64,000 nucleotides of DNA from DAOMFM01 sp035429825 (GCA_044224215.1 JBGAKX010000007.1:3856-67855); one strand, 5' to 3'. Shown: positions 28,717 to 38,450, counted from the stretch's first letter. The notes: a model not told the origin generated them from the letters alone. Program-made: numbers and translations.

Positions 28717-29955
28717 ATGAGCAAATCCAAGGTCTCCCTCATCGTTCAACCTGGCGACAGTTTCTTTCCGATCGTCGAGGCCATCGACGCTGCCCGCCAA
28801 TCGATCAACATCACCATCTTTCGGCTTGACGACCCTGTCATCCAGAAGGCGCTCCACGAGGCGGTCGCGCGTGGCGTCAAGGTACGAGCGCTCATCGCAA
28901 AGTTCGCGCGCGGCTGGGAGAAGGAGAACAAAAAGCTGCTCAAGGACCTCGCAAAGTCCGGCATCGAGACCAAGCAGCCGACGGTGGACAGCGCCAAGAA
29001 GCGCTACCACTACAAGATTCTCACCGTCGACGAGGCGCGGTCGCTCATCCTGACGTTCAACCCGACGCGCGAGAACCTGCATTACACCCGCGACTACGGA
29101 GTCGTCATGTACGACCCGGCCGTAACGTGCGAGCTGGCGCGGCTGTTCGATGCGGACTGGTTCGAAAAGGACTTTTCGGTCGACAACACGCTTCCGCTTG
29201 CGATCAGCCCGTACAACAGCAGGTCGCGGCTGACGGACTTCCTCGATTCGGCGACGCGATCGATCCATATCTCGGACGCCAAGGTTGAGGACCGAAAGAT
29301 CCTCGATCTGCTGAAGCTGAAGGCGAAGGGCGGTGTCGAGGTCCGCGTGCTTGGTTCCAAGCCGTCGATCGCCGAGCGCGGCAGCCAGATCGAGTACCGG
29401 CAGATCACACGCTTCAAGATGCATGCCAAGTGCACCGTCGTCGATTCGGAGCGGGCATTCATTGCGAGCATGAACATGCGGCCGGTCAGCCTCGACGCGC
29501 GTCGCGAAGTCGGGATCCTCATCGACGACCCAAAGGCGATCGCCGAGATCGAACACGTGTTCGACTCCGACTGGTCCCAGAAGCGCGCGGCACAGCAGAC
29601 GATGAAGACGCAGATTCCCGGCGCCGTCGCCAAGGCCGCAGCTGCGGGCGCCGTTGGGAAGGCGTCGAACTTTGCGCTGCTGTCGCGCACGGACGCGCTG
29701 AGCCGGTTTCCGCTCGTGGACGGCGAGAATTCAATCGGGCGCAGCTCGACGAACGACATCGTCATTGCGCACCCGAGCGTGAGTCGGGCCCATGCCTGCA
29801 TTCACATCAACGGCGGCGCGTTCGTCCTGGAGGACCTTGGCAGCCAGAACGGCACGTTTCTGAACGGCGACGCTGTCGAGGGCAAGGTTCCGCTCCATAC
29901 CGGCGACATCGTCGGCATCGCCCAGTCGGACGAATTTCGCTTTCTCGAGGTCTAG
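28717..29955 (+). CDS. Phospholipase D-like protein with C-terminal FHA domain
   Basis: A 412-residue fusion. The PLD region has two HxKxxxxD motifs, HYKILTVD near residue 105 and HAKCTVVD near residue 235, so a catalytic pair can form. No signal peptide. After an Ala-rich linker (about 300-325), the FHA domain shows NSIGRSSTNDIVI, HPSVSRAHACIHI and DLGSQNGTFLNG, i.e. all the phosphothreonine-binding landmarks. The activity could be phospholipid or nucleic-acid phosphodiester cleavage. It is divergent from sctV over 149 bases. A role as secreted effector or T3SS-associated enzyme is possible but unproven. Confidence 0.88.
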   Translation: MSKSKVSLIVQPGDSFFPIVEAIDAARQSINITIFRLDDPVIQKALHEAVARGVKVRALIAKFARGWEKENKKLLKDLAKSGIETKQPTVDSAKKRYHYKILTVDEARSLILTFNPTRENLHYTRDYGVVMYDPAVTCELARLFDADWFEKDFSVDNTLPLAISPYNSRSRLTDFLDSATRSIHISDAKVEDRKILDLLKLKAKGGVEVRVLGSKPSIAERGSQIEYRQITRFKMHAKCTVVDSERAFIASMNMRPVSLDARREVGILIDDPKAIAEIEHVFDSDWSQKRAAQQTMKTQIPGAVAKAAAAGAVGKASNFALLSRTDALSRFPLVDGENSIGRSSTNDIVIAHPSVSRAHACIHINGGAFVLEDLGSQNGTFLNGDAVEGKVPLHTGDIVGIAQSDEFRFLEV

Positions 29956-30130
29956 TCTGGGAACCGACGGGGCCTTGCGAGCCCGCCTTGCGCGGTACCA
30001 GACTGGGCCGTAGACTTTTCGTTGCCCCATGTTCGGCTGCAGTGCGGGATGTTTGCCCTCGCCACCTGGTTCGCGAAGATCGCACCGTCTTCCGACGCCA
30101 CAGAATGAGTCCCCGAGGAGTTCCAACGTC

Positions 30131-32866
30131 ATGACGTTTGCTACTGTGTTTCACGCCGGGAGGGCGAAGCTGTTGCTGTGTGCGCTGGTCGCCGCGGCGG
30201 CGCTGGTCGGAACGGCTCGATCGGTCGAGGCGACCACGTTGCCTTCCGGGTTTTCCGAGACCGTCTATGCCACCGGCCTGTCGGCGCCGAACTCGTTCGC
30301 GTTCCTTCCCGACAACAGGATCCTCGTGTGTCAGCAGAACGGCCAGCTCCGCATCATCGACGCCGCGGGCAACCTGCTCGCAACGCCGTTCGTCACGATC
30401 ACGGTGAATTCCTCCGGCGAGCGCGGGTTGTTGGGAGTGGCGGTCGATCCCGACTTTTCGACGAACAACTATGTGTACGTCTATTACACGGCCACGACGC
30501 CCTCCATTCACAATCGGATTAGCCGGTTCACGGCAAGCGGCAACGTGGCGATGCCCGGAAGCGAACTCGTCCTGCTCGATTTCGACAACCTGAGCGGCGC
30601 GACGAACCACAACGGCGGCGCGCTCCATTTCGGCCCCGACGGCAAGCTGTACCAGTCGGCGGGTGAGAACGCGAACGGCTCGAACTCCCAGACGCTTTCG
30701 AACCTGCTCGGCAAGATCATCCGCATAAACAAGGATGGCACGATTCCGACCGACAACCCGTTCTACAACACACCCGGTGCGCGCAAGGAGATCTGGTGCT
30801 ACGGGCTGCGAAACCCGTGGCGATTTTCGTTCCAGCCGGGGACGGACGCACTGTTCATCGCTGACGTCGGTCAGAACACGTACGAAGAGGTCGACATCGG
30901 GCTTCCGGGCTCCAACTACGGCTGGCCGACGATGGAGGGATTCCACTGCCAGCCTCCAGCGACCATGTGCACGATGACCGGCTTCACGCTTCCGATCTTC
31001 GAGTACAACCACAACGGGGGCGGCGCGTCGATTACTGGCGGAGACTTCTATGAAGGCTCGACCTTCCCGACCGAGTACGTCGGTTCATACTTCTATGGCG
31101 ACTATGTCAACAGCTTCATCCGACGGCTCGTCCTCGACGGCAACAACAACGTCATCTCCGACGAGCCGTTCGCGACGGGCGCCGGCGGGCCGGTAGAGAT
31201 CGTCTACCACGGCGATGCGATGTGGTACACGTCGGTCAACACGGGCCAGCTGAGGCGGATCACGTACACGGGAGGCGCCAACCGTTCGCCGGTCGCCGTC
31301 GCGACGGGGGCGCCGGTGGCCGGGCTCGCACCGTTCGTCGTGAACTTCTCGAGCGCCGGCACATACGATCCGGACAACGACACGCTGACGTACGACTGGG
31401 ATTTCGGCGATGGGACGTCACACTCGAGTGCGCCGAATCCGATGCATACATACTCGGGCGCGCCGCGCACGGTCAACGCAAAGCTCACGGTGACCGACAA
31501 CGGCTCGCCAAACCTGTCTGACACGAGTCCGAACATTCCGGTCGTCATTGGCGATTCTCCACCGACCGCGACGATCACGTCGCCGGTAAACCTCTCGAAC
31601 TACAACGCCGGCCAGACGATCTCGTATTCGGGGACGGGCTCGGATCCGGAGAACGGAACCCTCGCAGCCGGTGCATTTACGTGGAAGATCGTCTTCCATC
31701 ACAACACGCACATCCATCCCTTCCTCGGTCCGATCACGGGCGTCACGAGTGGGAGCTTCGTTGTTCCTGACCTGGGCGAGAACTCGACGGACGTCTGGTA
31801 CGAGATCATCCTGACCGTCGTCGATTCGCAGGGCGTCACCGACACCAAATCGGTGCGCATCAATCCCAACACGGTGAACCTGACGGTCAACGGGGTGCCC
31901 GCGGGTCTCTCGGTTTCGCTCGGCGGCCAGCCGCTCACCACACCGACGCCGTTTGCTTCCGTCGTCGGGTTCAAGTGGGACGTCGACGTACCGCTACCGC
32001 AGATGGTTGGCGGCACGAATTACTCGACGTTCAGCAACTGGTCCGACGGCGGAGCCAGGCTCCACACGATCACGGCGCCGGCTTCGGCGACGACGTACAC
32101 GGCGGTTGCCGTTGCCGACACGGCGCCTCCGCGGACGCCGATCGCGGGTGACTGGAACAACGACGGGACAGGCTCGATCGGTCTCTGGTTCAGGTCGACC
32201 GCCGCCTTCGCGCAGCGAAACTCGAATTCGCCGGGAAGCGCTGACTTCTTCTACAACTACGGCCCGAACTATCCTGGCTGGGTCGCGCTCAGCGGCGACT
32301 GGGACGGGAACGGAACCCGCACGCCCGGGCTGTTCGATCCCGCCACCAACTTCTTCTACCTGCGGAATTCGAACAGCCCCGGACCAGCAGACGTCGTGTT
32401 CGGATTTGGCGGCGCCGGAAATGGGCTCACGCCGATCACCGGCGACTGGGACGGCGACGGAGACGACACGATAGGACTGTACGACCCGGCCTCGGGCGCG
32501 TTCTTCCTGCGCAACACCAACTCGAGCGGTCCGGCGAATCTGACGTTCACGTTTGGCGCCGGCGGCGCTGGCTTCGTTCCTGTCGTCGGTGACTGGGACG
32601 GCAACAACACGACGACCATCGGGTTGTACAACCCCGCAACGTCGGCGTTTTTCCTCAAGAACTCGAATTCGAGCGGCAGTGCCGACATCGTCTTCTCGTT
32701 CGGCGCGGCCGGACAGGGATACCAGCCCATCGCCGGAAACTGGGACGCAACGGCGGGCGAGAGCATCGGGTTGTATTCCGCGGTGCCGGGCTCGTTCTTC
32801 CTCAAGAACACGAACTCCGGCGGGAACGCGGATCTCGTGTTCAACTTCGGGCCGACGGGTCCGTAA
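30131..32866 (+). CDS. Secreted sorbosone dehydrogenase-like propeller protein with PKD and VCBS-like repeats
   Basis: A 911-residue exported protein. Signal peptide about 1-35. The PQQ-type glucose/sorbosone dehydrogenase propeller (about 38-380) includes GERGLLGVAVDPDFSTN, NHNGGALHFGPDGKLY and GLRNPWRFSF. A PKD domain (about 390-490) has YDWDFGDG. A further beta-sandwich follows, and then five repeats of about 47 residues built on GDWDGDG...IGLYDP...FFLRN.NS.GPAD. Quinone dependence is inferred from the family. The repeats probably mediate adhesion or matrix binding. The start was chosen to place the signal at the N-terminus. Confidence 0.88.
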   Translation: MTFATVFHAGRAKLLLCALVAAAALVGTARSVEATTLPSGFSETVYATGLSAPNSFAFLPDNRILVCQQNGQLRIIDAAGNLLATPFVTITVNSSGERGLLGVAVDPDFSTNNYVYVYYTATTPSIHNRISRFTASGNVAMPGSELVLLDFDNLSGATNHNGGALHFGPDGKLYQSAGENANGSNSQTLSNLLGKIIRINKDGTIPTDNPFYNTPGARKEIWCYGLRNPWRFSFQPGTDALFIADVGQNTYEEVDIGLPGSNYGWPTMEGFHCQPPATMCTMTGFTLPIFEYNHNGGGASITGGDFYEGSTFPTEYVGSYFYGDYVNSFIRRLVLDGNNNVISDEPFATGAGGPVEIVYHGDAMWYTSVNTGQLRRITYTGGANRSPVAVATGAPVAGLAPFVVNFSSAGTYDPDNDTLTYDWDFGDGTSHSSAPNPMHTYSGAPRTVNAKLTVTDNGSPNLSDTSPNIPVVIGDSPPTATITSPVNLSNYNAGQTISYSGTGSDPENGTLAAGAFTWKIVFHHNTHIHPFLGPITGVTSGSFVVPDLGENSTDVWYEIILTVVDSQGVTDTKSVRINPNTVNLTVNGVPAGLSVSLGGQPLTTPTPFASVVGFKWDVDVPLPQMVGGTNYSTFSNWSDGGARLHTITAPASATTYTAVAVADTAPPRTPIAGDWNNDGTGSIGLWFRSTAAFAQRNSNSPGSADFFYNYGPNYPGWVALSGDWDGNGTRTPGLFDPATNFFYLRNSNSPGPADVVFGFGGAGNGLTPITGDWDGDGDDTIGLYDPASGAFFLRNTNSSGPANLTFTFGAGGAGFVPVVGDWDGNNTTTIGLYNPATSAFFLKNSNSSGSADIVFSFGAAGQGYQPIAGNWDATAGESIGLYSAVPGSFFLKNTNSGGNADLVFNFGPTGP

Positions 32867-32943
32867 GCAAGAAGGCATCATGCAAACCGCCAGGCCGCGG
32901 ACGCGGAACGCGTTCGCGGCCTGCCGCACGTTCGGGCGCATCG

Positions 32944-33645
32944 CTACTCAAAAAAGACCGCGACGTCGTCAAACGGCTTGCGACGGATGTTCGGCACGGT
33001 TGCACCGTCGGCAGGATATCCAACCGGCAGAATAAGATACGGGCGCTCGTTGCGAGGCCGCTCGAGAATCTTCGCCAGAAACCCCATCGGGTTCGGCGTG
33101 TGCGTGACGGTGACGAGACCCGCGTTGTGGATCGCCGCGATAAGCAGGCCCGTCGCGATGCCTACCGATTCCATGACGTAGTAGTGCTTTTCGCGCTCCG
33201 AATCCCGCGCGCCGTCATACCCGACTTTGTCGTGCTCGGTGTAGTCGATCCGGAAGACGACGACGAGCCACGGGGCGACCTCGAGGAACTCCTTGTGCCA
33301 GTCGGTGCCGAGCGGCTCGAGGTGCCGCTTCCACGCGTCCGGAAAGCGACGCGTGTAGTTCTCGCGCTCCTCCTCTTCGGCGGCGAGGCGAATCTCGCGC
33401 TTGATGACAGGATTCGACACGGCCACAAACCGCCACGGCTGCTGGTTCGCTCCCGACGGCGCCGTCGCGCCGGTTGCGATCAGCGTGGATATGAGCTCTC
33501 GAGGAACGGGTTCGCTTGAAAAGTCGCGAACGGTGCGGCGCGACGCGAGCAGATCGCGAAACGCGCGTGCCCTGCGAGCCTGTTCGTCTGCCGGTATCCG
33601 GTCGAATGTCAGCGGAATGCGATCCATGTCGTCGTGTGAGGTCAT
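32944..33645 (-). CDS. Nitroreductase family FMN oxidoreductase
   Basis: A 233-residue nitroreductase-fold flavoprotein. The N-terminal RRTVRDFSSEPVPRE and ATAPSGANQQPWRFV form the FMN-binding part; GIATGLLIAAIHNAGL and the C-terminal LPVGYPADGATVP complete it. The length and the long helix insert (EERENYTRRFPDAWKRHLE) resemble the iodotyrosine-deiodinase-like branch more than classical NfsB; the substrate is unknown. Its start is 86 bases downstream of the glycosyltransferase operon. Confidence 0.87.
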   Translation of the reverse strand: MTSHDDMDRIPLTFDRIPADEQARRARAFRDLLASRRTVRDFSSEPVPRELISTLIATGATAPSGANQQPWRFVAVSNPVIKREIRLAAEEEERENYTRRFPDAWKRHLEPLGTDWHKEFLEVAPWLVVVFRIDYTEHDKVGYDGARDSEREKHYYVMESVGIATGLLIAAIHNAGLVTVTHTPNPMGFLAKILERPRNERPYLILPVGYPADGATVPNIRRKPFDDVAVFFE

Positions 33646-33731
33646 CGGCTACTCCGCATCGGTGTCTGTCATGGAATCCGCGGTGCGATGTCCGGGATCC
33701 AGTGGACTGTAGATGACCAAATTGCGCGCGT

Positions 33732-34454
33732 CTATTCCTCGTGCGAACGGCGCACGTCGACGAATGCCCGCTTGAGGTCGTCCGGCGAGTGGCCGAGCCA
33801 GTAACGGACCCGCAGCCACCACATGCGCAACGTCGTCCTCCACGGTCCCATCTGCGCGTATCTGCGATCGGACAGAACCACCGGACCCGACAGCACGACA
33901 AAGCGCCCAACCCGCTTGAGCCGCGTGACGAAATCCACGTCTTCGAAGAGCGGCCACGGCTTGAATCCCTCGAGACGATCGAAAGCCTTGCGCGTTGCGA
34001 AGATCGCCTGATCGCCGGTTGCCGTCCGGGTCGCGCGCGTGCGGGCGTTGATTCCGGCCGCAATCAACGGCATCGAACGCGGCGACCGGGATTCGCGGGC
34101 GAACGCGATCGTGAACGCCCCGCCCGCGACACGGTCGTCGTCGAGCGCGGCCGCAACGCGTGCGATCGCGTCACGAGGCAGCCACGCGTCGGCGTGAAGG
34201 AACAGCACGATGTCCGTTGCCGCCAGCGCCGCGCCGGCATTCATCTGCAAACCGCGTCCGCGTGGCGCCTGGACCATAAACATCGATGCGCCATCGACGT
34301 GTTTCTCGAGCAACTCGCGCGATCCGTCCGTGCTGCCGCCGTCGCAGAACACGACGCCGTCGGGCGGAGGCGCCAGCGCGCGAAGTCGCGCAATGGTCTC
34401 GGGAAGCACGCGGAGCTCGTCGAGCACCGGAACGACCACCGTCACCGTGCGCAT
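33732..34454 (-). CDS. TIGR04283-type family 2 glycosyltransferase
   Basis: A 240-residue GT-A glycosyltransferase. VVVPVLDELRVLPETIA, FCDGGSTDGSRELL, GRGLQMNAGA and the metal-binding FLHADAWLP are intact; the acceptor-side segment GDQAIFATRKAF and FEDVDFVTRLKR fit the TIGR04283 group. Start at the ATG at 34454, four bases after the TVP38 stop. It is the last gene of the yedK-led operon. Its acceptor is unknown; lipid-linked sugars are plausible next to a TVP38 membrane protein. Confidence 0.88.
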   Translation of the reverse strand: MRTVTVVVPVLDELRVLPETIARLRALAPPPDGVVFCDGGSTDGSRELLEKHVDGASMFMVQAPRGRGLQMNAGAALAATDIVLFLHADAWLPRDAIARVAAALDDDRVAGGAFTIAFARESRSPRSMPLIAAGINARTRATRTATGDQAIFATRKAFDRLEGFKPWPLFEDVDFVTRLKRVGRFVVLSGPVVLSDRRYAQMGPWRTTLRMWWLRVRYWLGHSPDDLKRAFVDVRRSHEE

Positions 34455-34458
34455 CGCG

Positions 34459-35208
34459 TCACTCCGGCGGCGCGTCGGGGACACGACGTGAACGACGCGA
34501 CTGAACAAGCTTGAACACGGGCGGCAGGATCGCGAGGACGCCGAGAAGCGCGAAGGCGGCGATCACGTCCCGGTTCACAAACGATCGAACATCAATTGAC
34601 GTCAGCGGCGCGTTGACGTCCGCAAGCGTCCGTCCAATCGCGGCTGCGATGTTTGCATACACGAACACTGCCGGAACGATCCCGATCATCGTTGCGAGCG
34701 TGTAGTCCCTCAGTGCGACACCCGACAGCCCCCATGCGAAGTTCACGACATTGAACGGGAACACCGGGACGAGTCGCGTGAAGAGGACGGCGCTGAATCC
34801 CGATCCTGCCACGGTCCTGTCGAACCGTTCGACCGCGCCGCCAGCCATGAATCGCTCGACCGTCGAGCGGCCGGCGTATCGGCTGATCAGAAACGCACCG
34901 ACCGCTCCGATCGAGGCGCCGACGACGACGAGCGCGCCGCCGAGAAACGTGCCGAACAGCAGGCCACCGGCAAGCGTCAGCAGCAGTCCCGGAAACGCAA
35001 ACAGTGTCCCGACGACGTAGATGACGATGAAGGCGACCGGGGCGAGGGCGCCGGCGCTGTCGCGTGCCTGGTAGATGTCGGCAACCGTCAGCCTGTCGAG
35101 CACGCCCGACCAGCGAATCAGCACGGCGAAGCCGACGACGCACACGGCAAGCGCGACGAGCTTCAGCCACCCGCGGTCGGACGTGGTGTTGTCAGGCGGC
35201 GATGGCAT
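34459..35208 (-). CDS. TVP38/TMEM64 (DedA-like) membrane protein
   Basis: A 249-residue protein with about six membrane segments and the family core: FAFPGLLLTLAGGLLFGTFLG, the re-entrant-helix motif SRYAGRSTVERF, and RLVPVFPFNVVNFAWGLSGV. Proteins of this family are lipid scramblase- or DedA-like. Its start overlaps the MFS gene by 17 bases. The TIGR04283 glycosyltransferase next to it is a recurrent neighbour, hinting at lipid or surface-sugar handling. Confidence 0.88.
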   Translation of the reverse strand: MPSPPDNTTSDRGWLKLVALAVCVVGFAVLIRWSGVLDRLTVADIYQARDSAGALAPVAFIVIYVVGTLFAFPGLLLTLAGGLLFGTFLGGALVVVGASIGAVGAFLISRYAGRSTVERFMAGGAVERFDRTVAGSGFSAVLFTRLVPVFPFNVVNFAWGLSGVALRDYTLATMIGIVPAVFVYANIAAAIGRTLADVNAPLTSIDVRSFVNRDVIAAFALLGVLAILPPVFKLVQSRRSRRVPDAPPE

Positions 35209-36430
35209 TGGCGTCCTCCGCGGGCCTGCGGACGAAGAGCCCGAACAGCAGCGATGCGACCAGACCCAGTCCTGCGCACGACAGAAAAGCCAGCTGCGGT
35301 CCGCCGTAGGTCCATAGAACACCCATCAGGAGCGATGCGGGAAATACGGTGATGCCGAGTGCGAGGTTGTATACACCAAACGCGGTGCCGCGCTGATCCT
35401 CCCTGACGAGATCGGCGACGAGCGCCTTTTCGGCGCCCTCGGCAAGGCCAAAGTACGCGCCGTAGACGATGAACAACGACCAGACCTCCCATCGGGTCGT
35501 CGCAAACGCGAATCCCGCATACACGGCTGCGTACACGAGCCAACCTGCGATGATCAGCCGTTTTCGTCCGAGCCGATCCGACAGGTCGCCGCCGACGATC
35601 GACGTGACGACCTTTGACACGTGCAGGATCGCCCACAGCAGCGGCAGCGTCGACGTCGAAACACCAGCTGTCGTCGCGCGAAGCAGAAGGAACGCGTCGG
35701 ACGAATTCGACAGCGTGAAGAGGGCCAGCGTACCCATGAACACGAGAAAGTTGCCGCTGAAGCCGCGCAGCGAGACGCGTGGGCGCTGCGCCGCCGATCC
35801 GTCGGTCCTCGGCTGGCGAACGGCTTCCCGAACAAACGCGACGGCGATCACGACCGAAAGAAATCCCGGAATCGCCGCGACGAGAAACACGTGACGCAGC
35901 TCGAGCGTGGTCGGCGCGTCGGCGCTTGCCGCGAAGACGTACAACAGCACGAACGCCAGCAACGGCCCGATGACCGCGCCGCTGTGGTCCATTGCGCGAT
36001 GGAATCCGAAGGCGAGGCCTCGCTGCTCCACCTCCGAGCTGTCGGCGATCAACGCGTCCCGCGGCGCGCCGCGAATCCCCTTCCCGATGCGGTCTGCCAT
36101 GCGCGCCGCCAGCGCGAGCGGCCAGCTGGTGGCGAGCGCGAGCGCCGTCCGCGCGACAGCCGCTGCGCCGTAACCGAAGACAACCAGCGGCTTGCGCTGG
36201 CCGAAGCGGTCGCTCAGGTATCCGGCGAAGAGCTTCAGAATGCTGGACGTCGATTCGGAGAGGCCTTCGATGACACCGATGATCGCGGGCGAAGCGCCCA
36301 GCGACAGCGACAGAAAGATTGGCAGGAGCGGATAGATGATCTCGCTCGACGCGTCATTCAGGAGGCTGACAAAGCCGATCGCGTAGACATTGCGCGGCAG
36401 GCCTCGCGTGCGACCAAGGAGACCGCTCAT
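35192..36430 (-). CDS. Major facilitator superfamily transporter
   Basis: A 412-residue transporter with twelve predicted membrane segments. The loop 2-3 motif reads GYLSDRFGQRKPLVV, and its counterpart in the second half is GGDLSDRLGRKRLII. The N-terminus NVYAIGFVSLLNDASSEIIYP is typical of a large uncharacterised MFS branch. Substrate unknown. Start at the ATG at 36430, overlapping the end of the LOG-like gene by four bases. Confidence 0.9.
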   Translation of the reverse strand: MSGLLGRTRGLPRNVYAIGFVSLLNDASSEIIYPLLPIFLSLSLGASPAIIGVIEGLSESTSSILKLFAGYLSDRFGQRKPLVVFGYGAAAVARTALALATSWPLALAARMADRIGKGIRGAPRDALIADSSEVEQRGLAFGFHRAMDHSGAVIGPLLAFVLLYVFAASADAPTTLELRHVFLVAAIPGFLSVVIAVAFVREAVRQPRTDGSAAQRPRVSLRGFSGNFLVFMGTLALFTLSNSSDAFLLLRATTAGVSTSTLPLLWAILHVSKVVTSIVGGDLSDRLGRKRLIIAGWLVYAAVYAGFAFATTRWEVWSLFIVYGAYFGLAEGAEKALVADLVREDQRGTAFGVYNLALGITVFPASLLMGVLWTYGGPQLAFLSCAGLGLVASLLFGLFVRRPAEDANAIAA

Positions 36431-36927
36431 GTCCGGATTCCCCGGAGCGCCGTAGCGACGGCTTCGGCTGCCGTCGTGGCGATCATTGGCTGCTCGCCGA
36501 CGCCCGATGCCGACAGCTCCCACGAGCCCACGACGACAACGGGCCGGCCGATCTTCATTGCGAGCGCAATCTCCGAGAGCGTGCCGTATCCACCCGCGAT
36601 CGCGATGACGGCATCGCTCGAGCACGCATTGATCCAGTTGCGGCCGTCCGACATTCCCGTAAAGATCGCGACGTCGACGTATGGATTGGGGGGCGTCTCG
36701 CGGGCGTCGCGGCCCGGAAGGACTCCGACGACAAGCCCGCCGCTGTCGCGTGCGCCGCGGGCCGCGGCTTCCATCACACCGCCAAGGCCTCCGCACAGGA
36801 GAATCGCTCCGGACTGCGCGACGAGGCGGCCCACGTCGTACGCCAGGTCCGATACGTCGGGCGCGCACGATCCGGCGCCCATCACACCGATCGTCGGCCG
36901 GCGTCCGCAGGGCCCCGTCTCCTTCAC
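36427..36927 (-). CDS. TIGR00725/LOG family Rossmann protein
   Basis: A 166-residue protein with the SLOG-type fold. IGVMGAGSC opens it, GGLGGVMEAAARGA follows, and the LOG signature GGYGTLSEIALAM is near residue 115. LOG relatives release cytokinin-type bases from nucleotides; the TIGR00725 subgroup has no proven substrate. A GTG start at 36927 overlaps the yedK stop by four bases. Confidence 0.85.
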   Translation of the reverse strand: MKETGPCGRRPTIGVMGAGSCAPDVSDLAYDVGRLVAQSGAILLCGGLGGVMEAAARGARDSGGLVVGVLPGRDARETPPNPYVDVAIFTGMSDGRNWINACSSDAVIAIAGGYGTLSEIALAMKIGRPVVVVGSWELSASGVGEQPMIATTAAEAVATALRGIRT

Positions 36928-37592
36928 CCGTTCGCCTCGACTGGTTCTATGCAGAGCGCGTCGTCGGTCATCGGCGAGTTGACGCGGCGCGACACCGCGT
37001 GCGCTTCGAAATCATCGTCCGCGTACGGAACGAGCAGCGACAACGCGTCGGCGACCTTGGTGTCGGGCGCGAGCCACGTCCGCTCGACACTTGCCTGGAG
37101 AATCGCGGGCATCCGGTTGTGAATCGTGGACAGCAGCGCGTTTGGCTCGACCGTGATGATGGAGCACGTGCGGAGCTCTGACTCGTCCGGTGCTCGCCAC
37201 GTCTCCCAGATACCCGCAAACGCAAAGAGCCCGCGATCGCGCCGAACGATGTGCATCGGCGTCCGGACATTTCCGTCGCGCTGCCACTCATAGAATCCGT
37301 CGGCCGGAATCAGACACCGCCGCTTGGCGATAGCCCTCCGGTATGCGGGTTTCTCGGCGAGCGTCTCGGCACGGGCGTTGATCATTCTGTTCCCTATCGA
37401 CGCCTCTTTTGCCCAGAACGGCACCAGCCCCCACTTCAACCGCTGGAAACGGGGCTCGTCCTCCTGGACAATCGCCGCAACCTGTTGCATCGGAGCGATG
37501 TTGAACCGCGGCTGCAGGTCGTCCGGAACGTCCACTCCAAACCGTGCGGCCACGTCCTTGGCGCTCTGATGAAGCGTGAATCGTCCACACAT
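36924..37592 (-). CDS. yedK: SOS response-associated peptidase YedK (HMCES family)
   Basis: A 222-residue SRAP protein that crosslinks to abasic sites in single-stranded DNA. After Met removal, Cys2 of MCGRFTL is the catalytic residue; NIAPMQQV, WGLVPFWAKE, NARAETLAEKPAYR and CLIPADGFYEW are conserved. It leads the five-gene minus-strand operon. No LexA box is recognised upstream in the 180 bases shared with the HD-GYP gene. Confidence 0.93.
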   Translation of the reverse strand: MCGRFTLHQSAKDVAARFGVDVPDDLQPRFNIAPMQQVAAIVQEDEPRFQRLKWGLVPFWAKEASIGNRMINARAETLAEKPAYRRAIAKRRCLIPADGFYEWQRDGNVRTPMHIVRRDRGLFAFAGIWETWRAPDESELRTCSIITVEPNALLSTIHNRMPAILQASVERTWLAPDTKVADALSLLVPYADDDFEAHAVSRRVNSPMTDDALCIEPVEANG

Positions 37593-37628
37593 GAATGTAG
37601 GAGCCTCTTTGGTATCAGAATTTTAGTG

Positions 37629-37657
37629 TTGAAACCGGATAGCTTTGGCATCATACT
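37629..37657 (+). promoter_or_regulatory. Weak sigma-70 promoter candidate for the HD-GYP gene
   Basis: TTGAAA, 17-base spacer, CATACT (4 of 6). It lies about 115 bases before the ATG at 37773, so the leader would be long. Confidence 0.3.
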
Positions 37658-37772
37658 CCGCCGTGAGAAGCGGGCCAATCGGCGGCGATGGCCCTGCCCA
37701 CCCCCCTCACATCTCACACCGGCACACAACTTGATACCGTCCCCGTACGATAGTGCGCGGAAGGAGATTGGC

Positions 37773-38450
37773 ATGGACGTGGAACCGCTCGTGTCCGTAT
37801 CGGGGTTGCTCGCATTTGCACGGGAATCGAACCGGTTGATGATCGGGGGCCTTGTAAGTTCAATTCGCGAGTGTGGCAACGAGTCCTACTCGTTGTGGAA
37901 GCACTCGCTTGCCGTCGCGTCGACGGCGCGCCGACTCGCGCTGGAACTGGGCCTTTCGATCGAGGAGCGCCGGCTGACCTATCTCGGCGGCCTGCTGCAT
38001 GATGTTGGGAAGACTGCGCTTGCTCCTGCAACACTGTTCAAGCCGGGACCGCTCAACGCGGCCGAGCGGGACCATCTGAACCTGCACCCTGCGCTTGGCG
38101 CCGGAATGGTCGCGGACCTCGGAATCGGCCACGTGTCGGATGCGGTGCACTATCACCACGAGTTGTTTGACGGTTCGGGATACCCGTTCGGTCTGGCGCG
38201 TGACGAAATCCCGCTCGTCGCACGTGTCGTCGGCGTCGCGGACTACTTCGAGGCGCTCTGCGAATCGCGCCCGTACCGCCCGCTCGCTGCCACGTCGACC
38301 GAGGCGCTCGAGGTTATCGGCTCGCTCGCGAGAGCCGGCAAGTTGGATCCCGAGATCACGAACGCCCTGCCGAGTGTCGCCCAGACCGGCTCGCCCATAC
38401 CGTCAAGATATTTTGACAGGGTCGCCGGTTTCTTTGAGCTCACATTTTGA
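37773..38450 (+). CDS. HD-GYP domain protein (c-di-GMP phosphodiesterase-like)
   Basis: A 225-residue stand-alone HD-GYP protein. The HD pair is in GGLLHDVGKTALAP; HH and GYP are in YHHELFDGSGYPFGL, and DYFEALCESRPYRP follows as in active enzymes. No receiver or membrane domain. It could degrade cyclic di-GMP in the cytoplasm. The ATG follows AAGGAGATTGGC. It overlaps the convergent secreted-protein gene by 11 bases. Confidence 0.88.
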   Translation: MDVEPLVSVSGLLAFARESNRLMIGGLVSSIRECGNESYSLWKHSLAVASTARRLALELGLSIEERRLTYLGGLLHDVGKTALAPATLFKPGPLNAAERDHLNLHPALGAGMVADLGIGHVSDAVHYHHELFDGSGYPFGLARDEIPLVARVVGVADYFEALCESRPYRPLAATSTEALEVIGSLARAGKLDPEITNALPSVAQTGSPIPSRYFDRVAGFFELTF

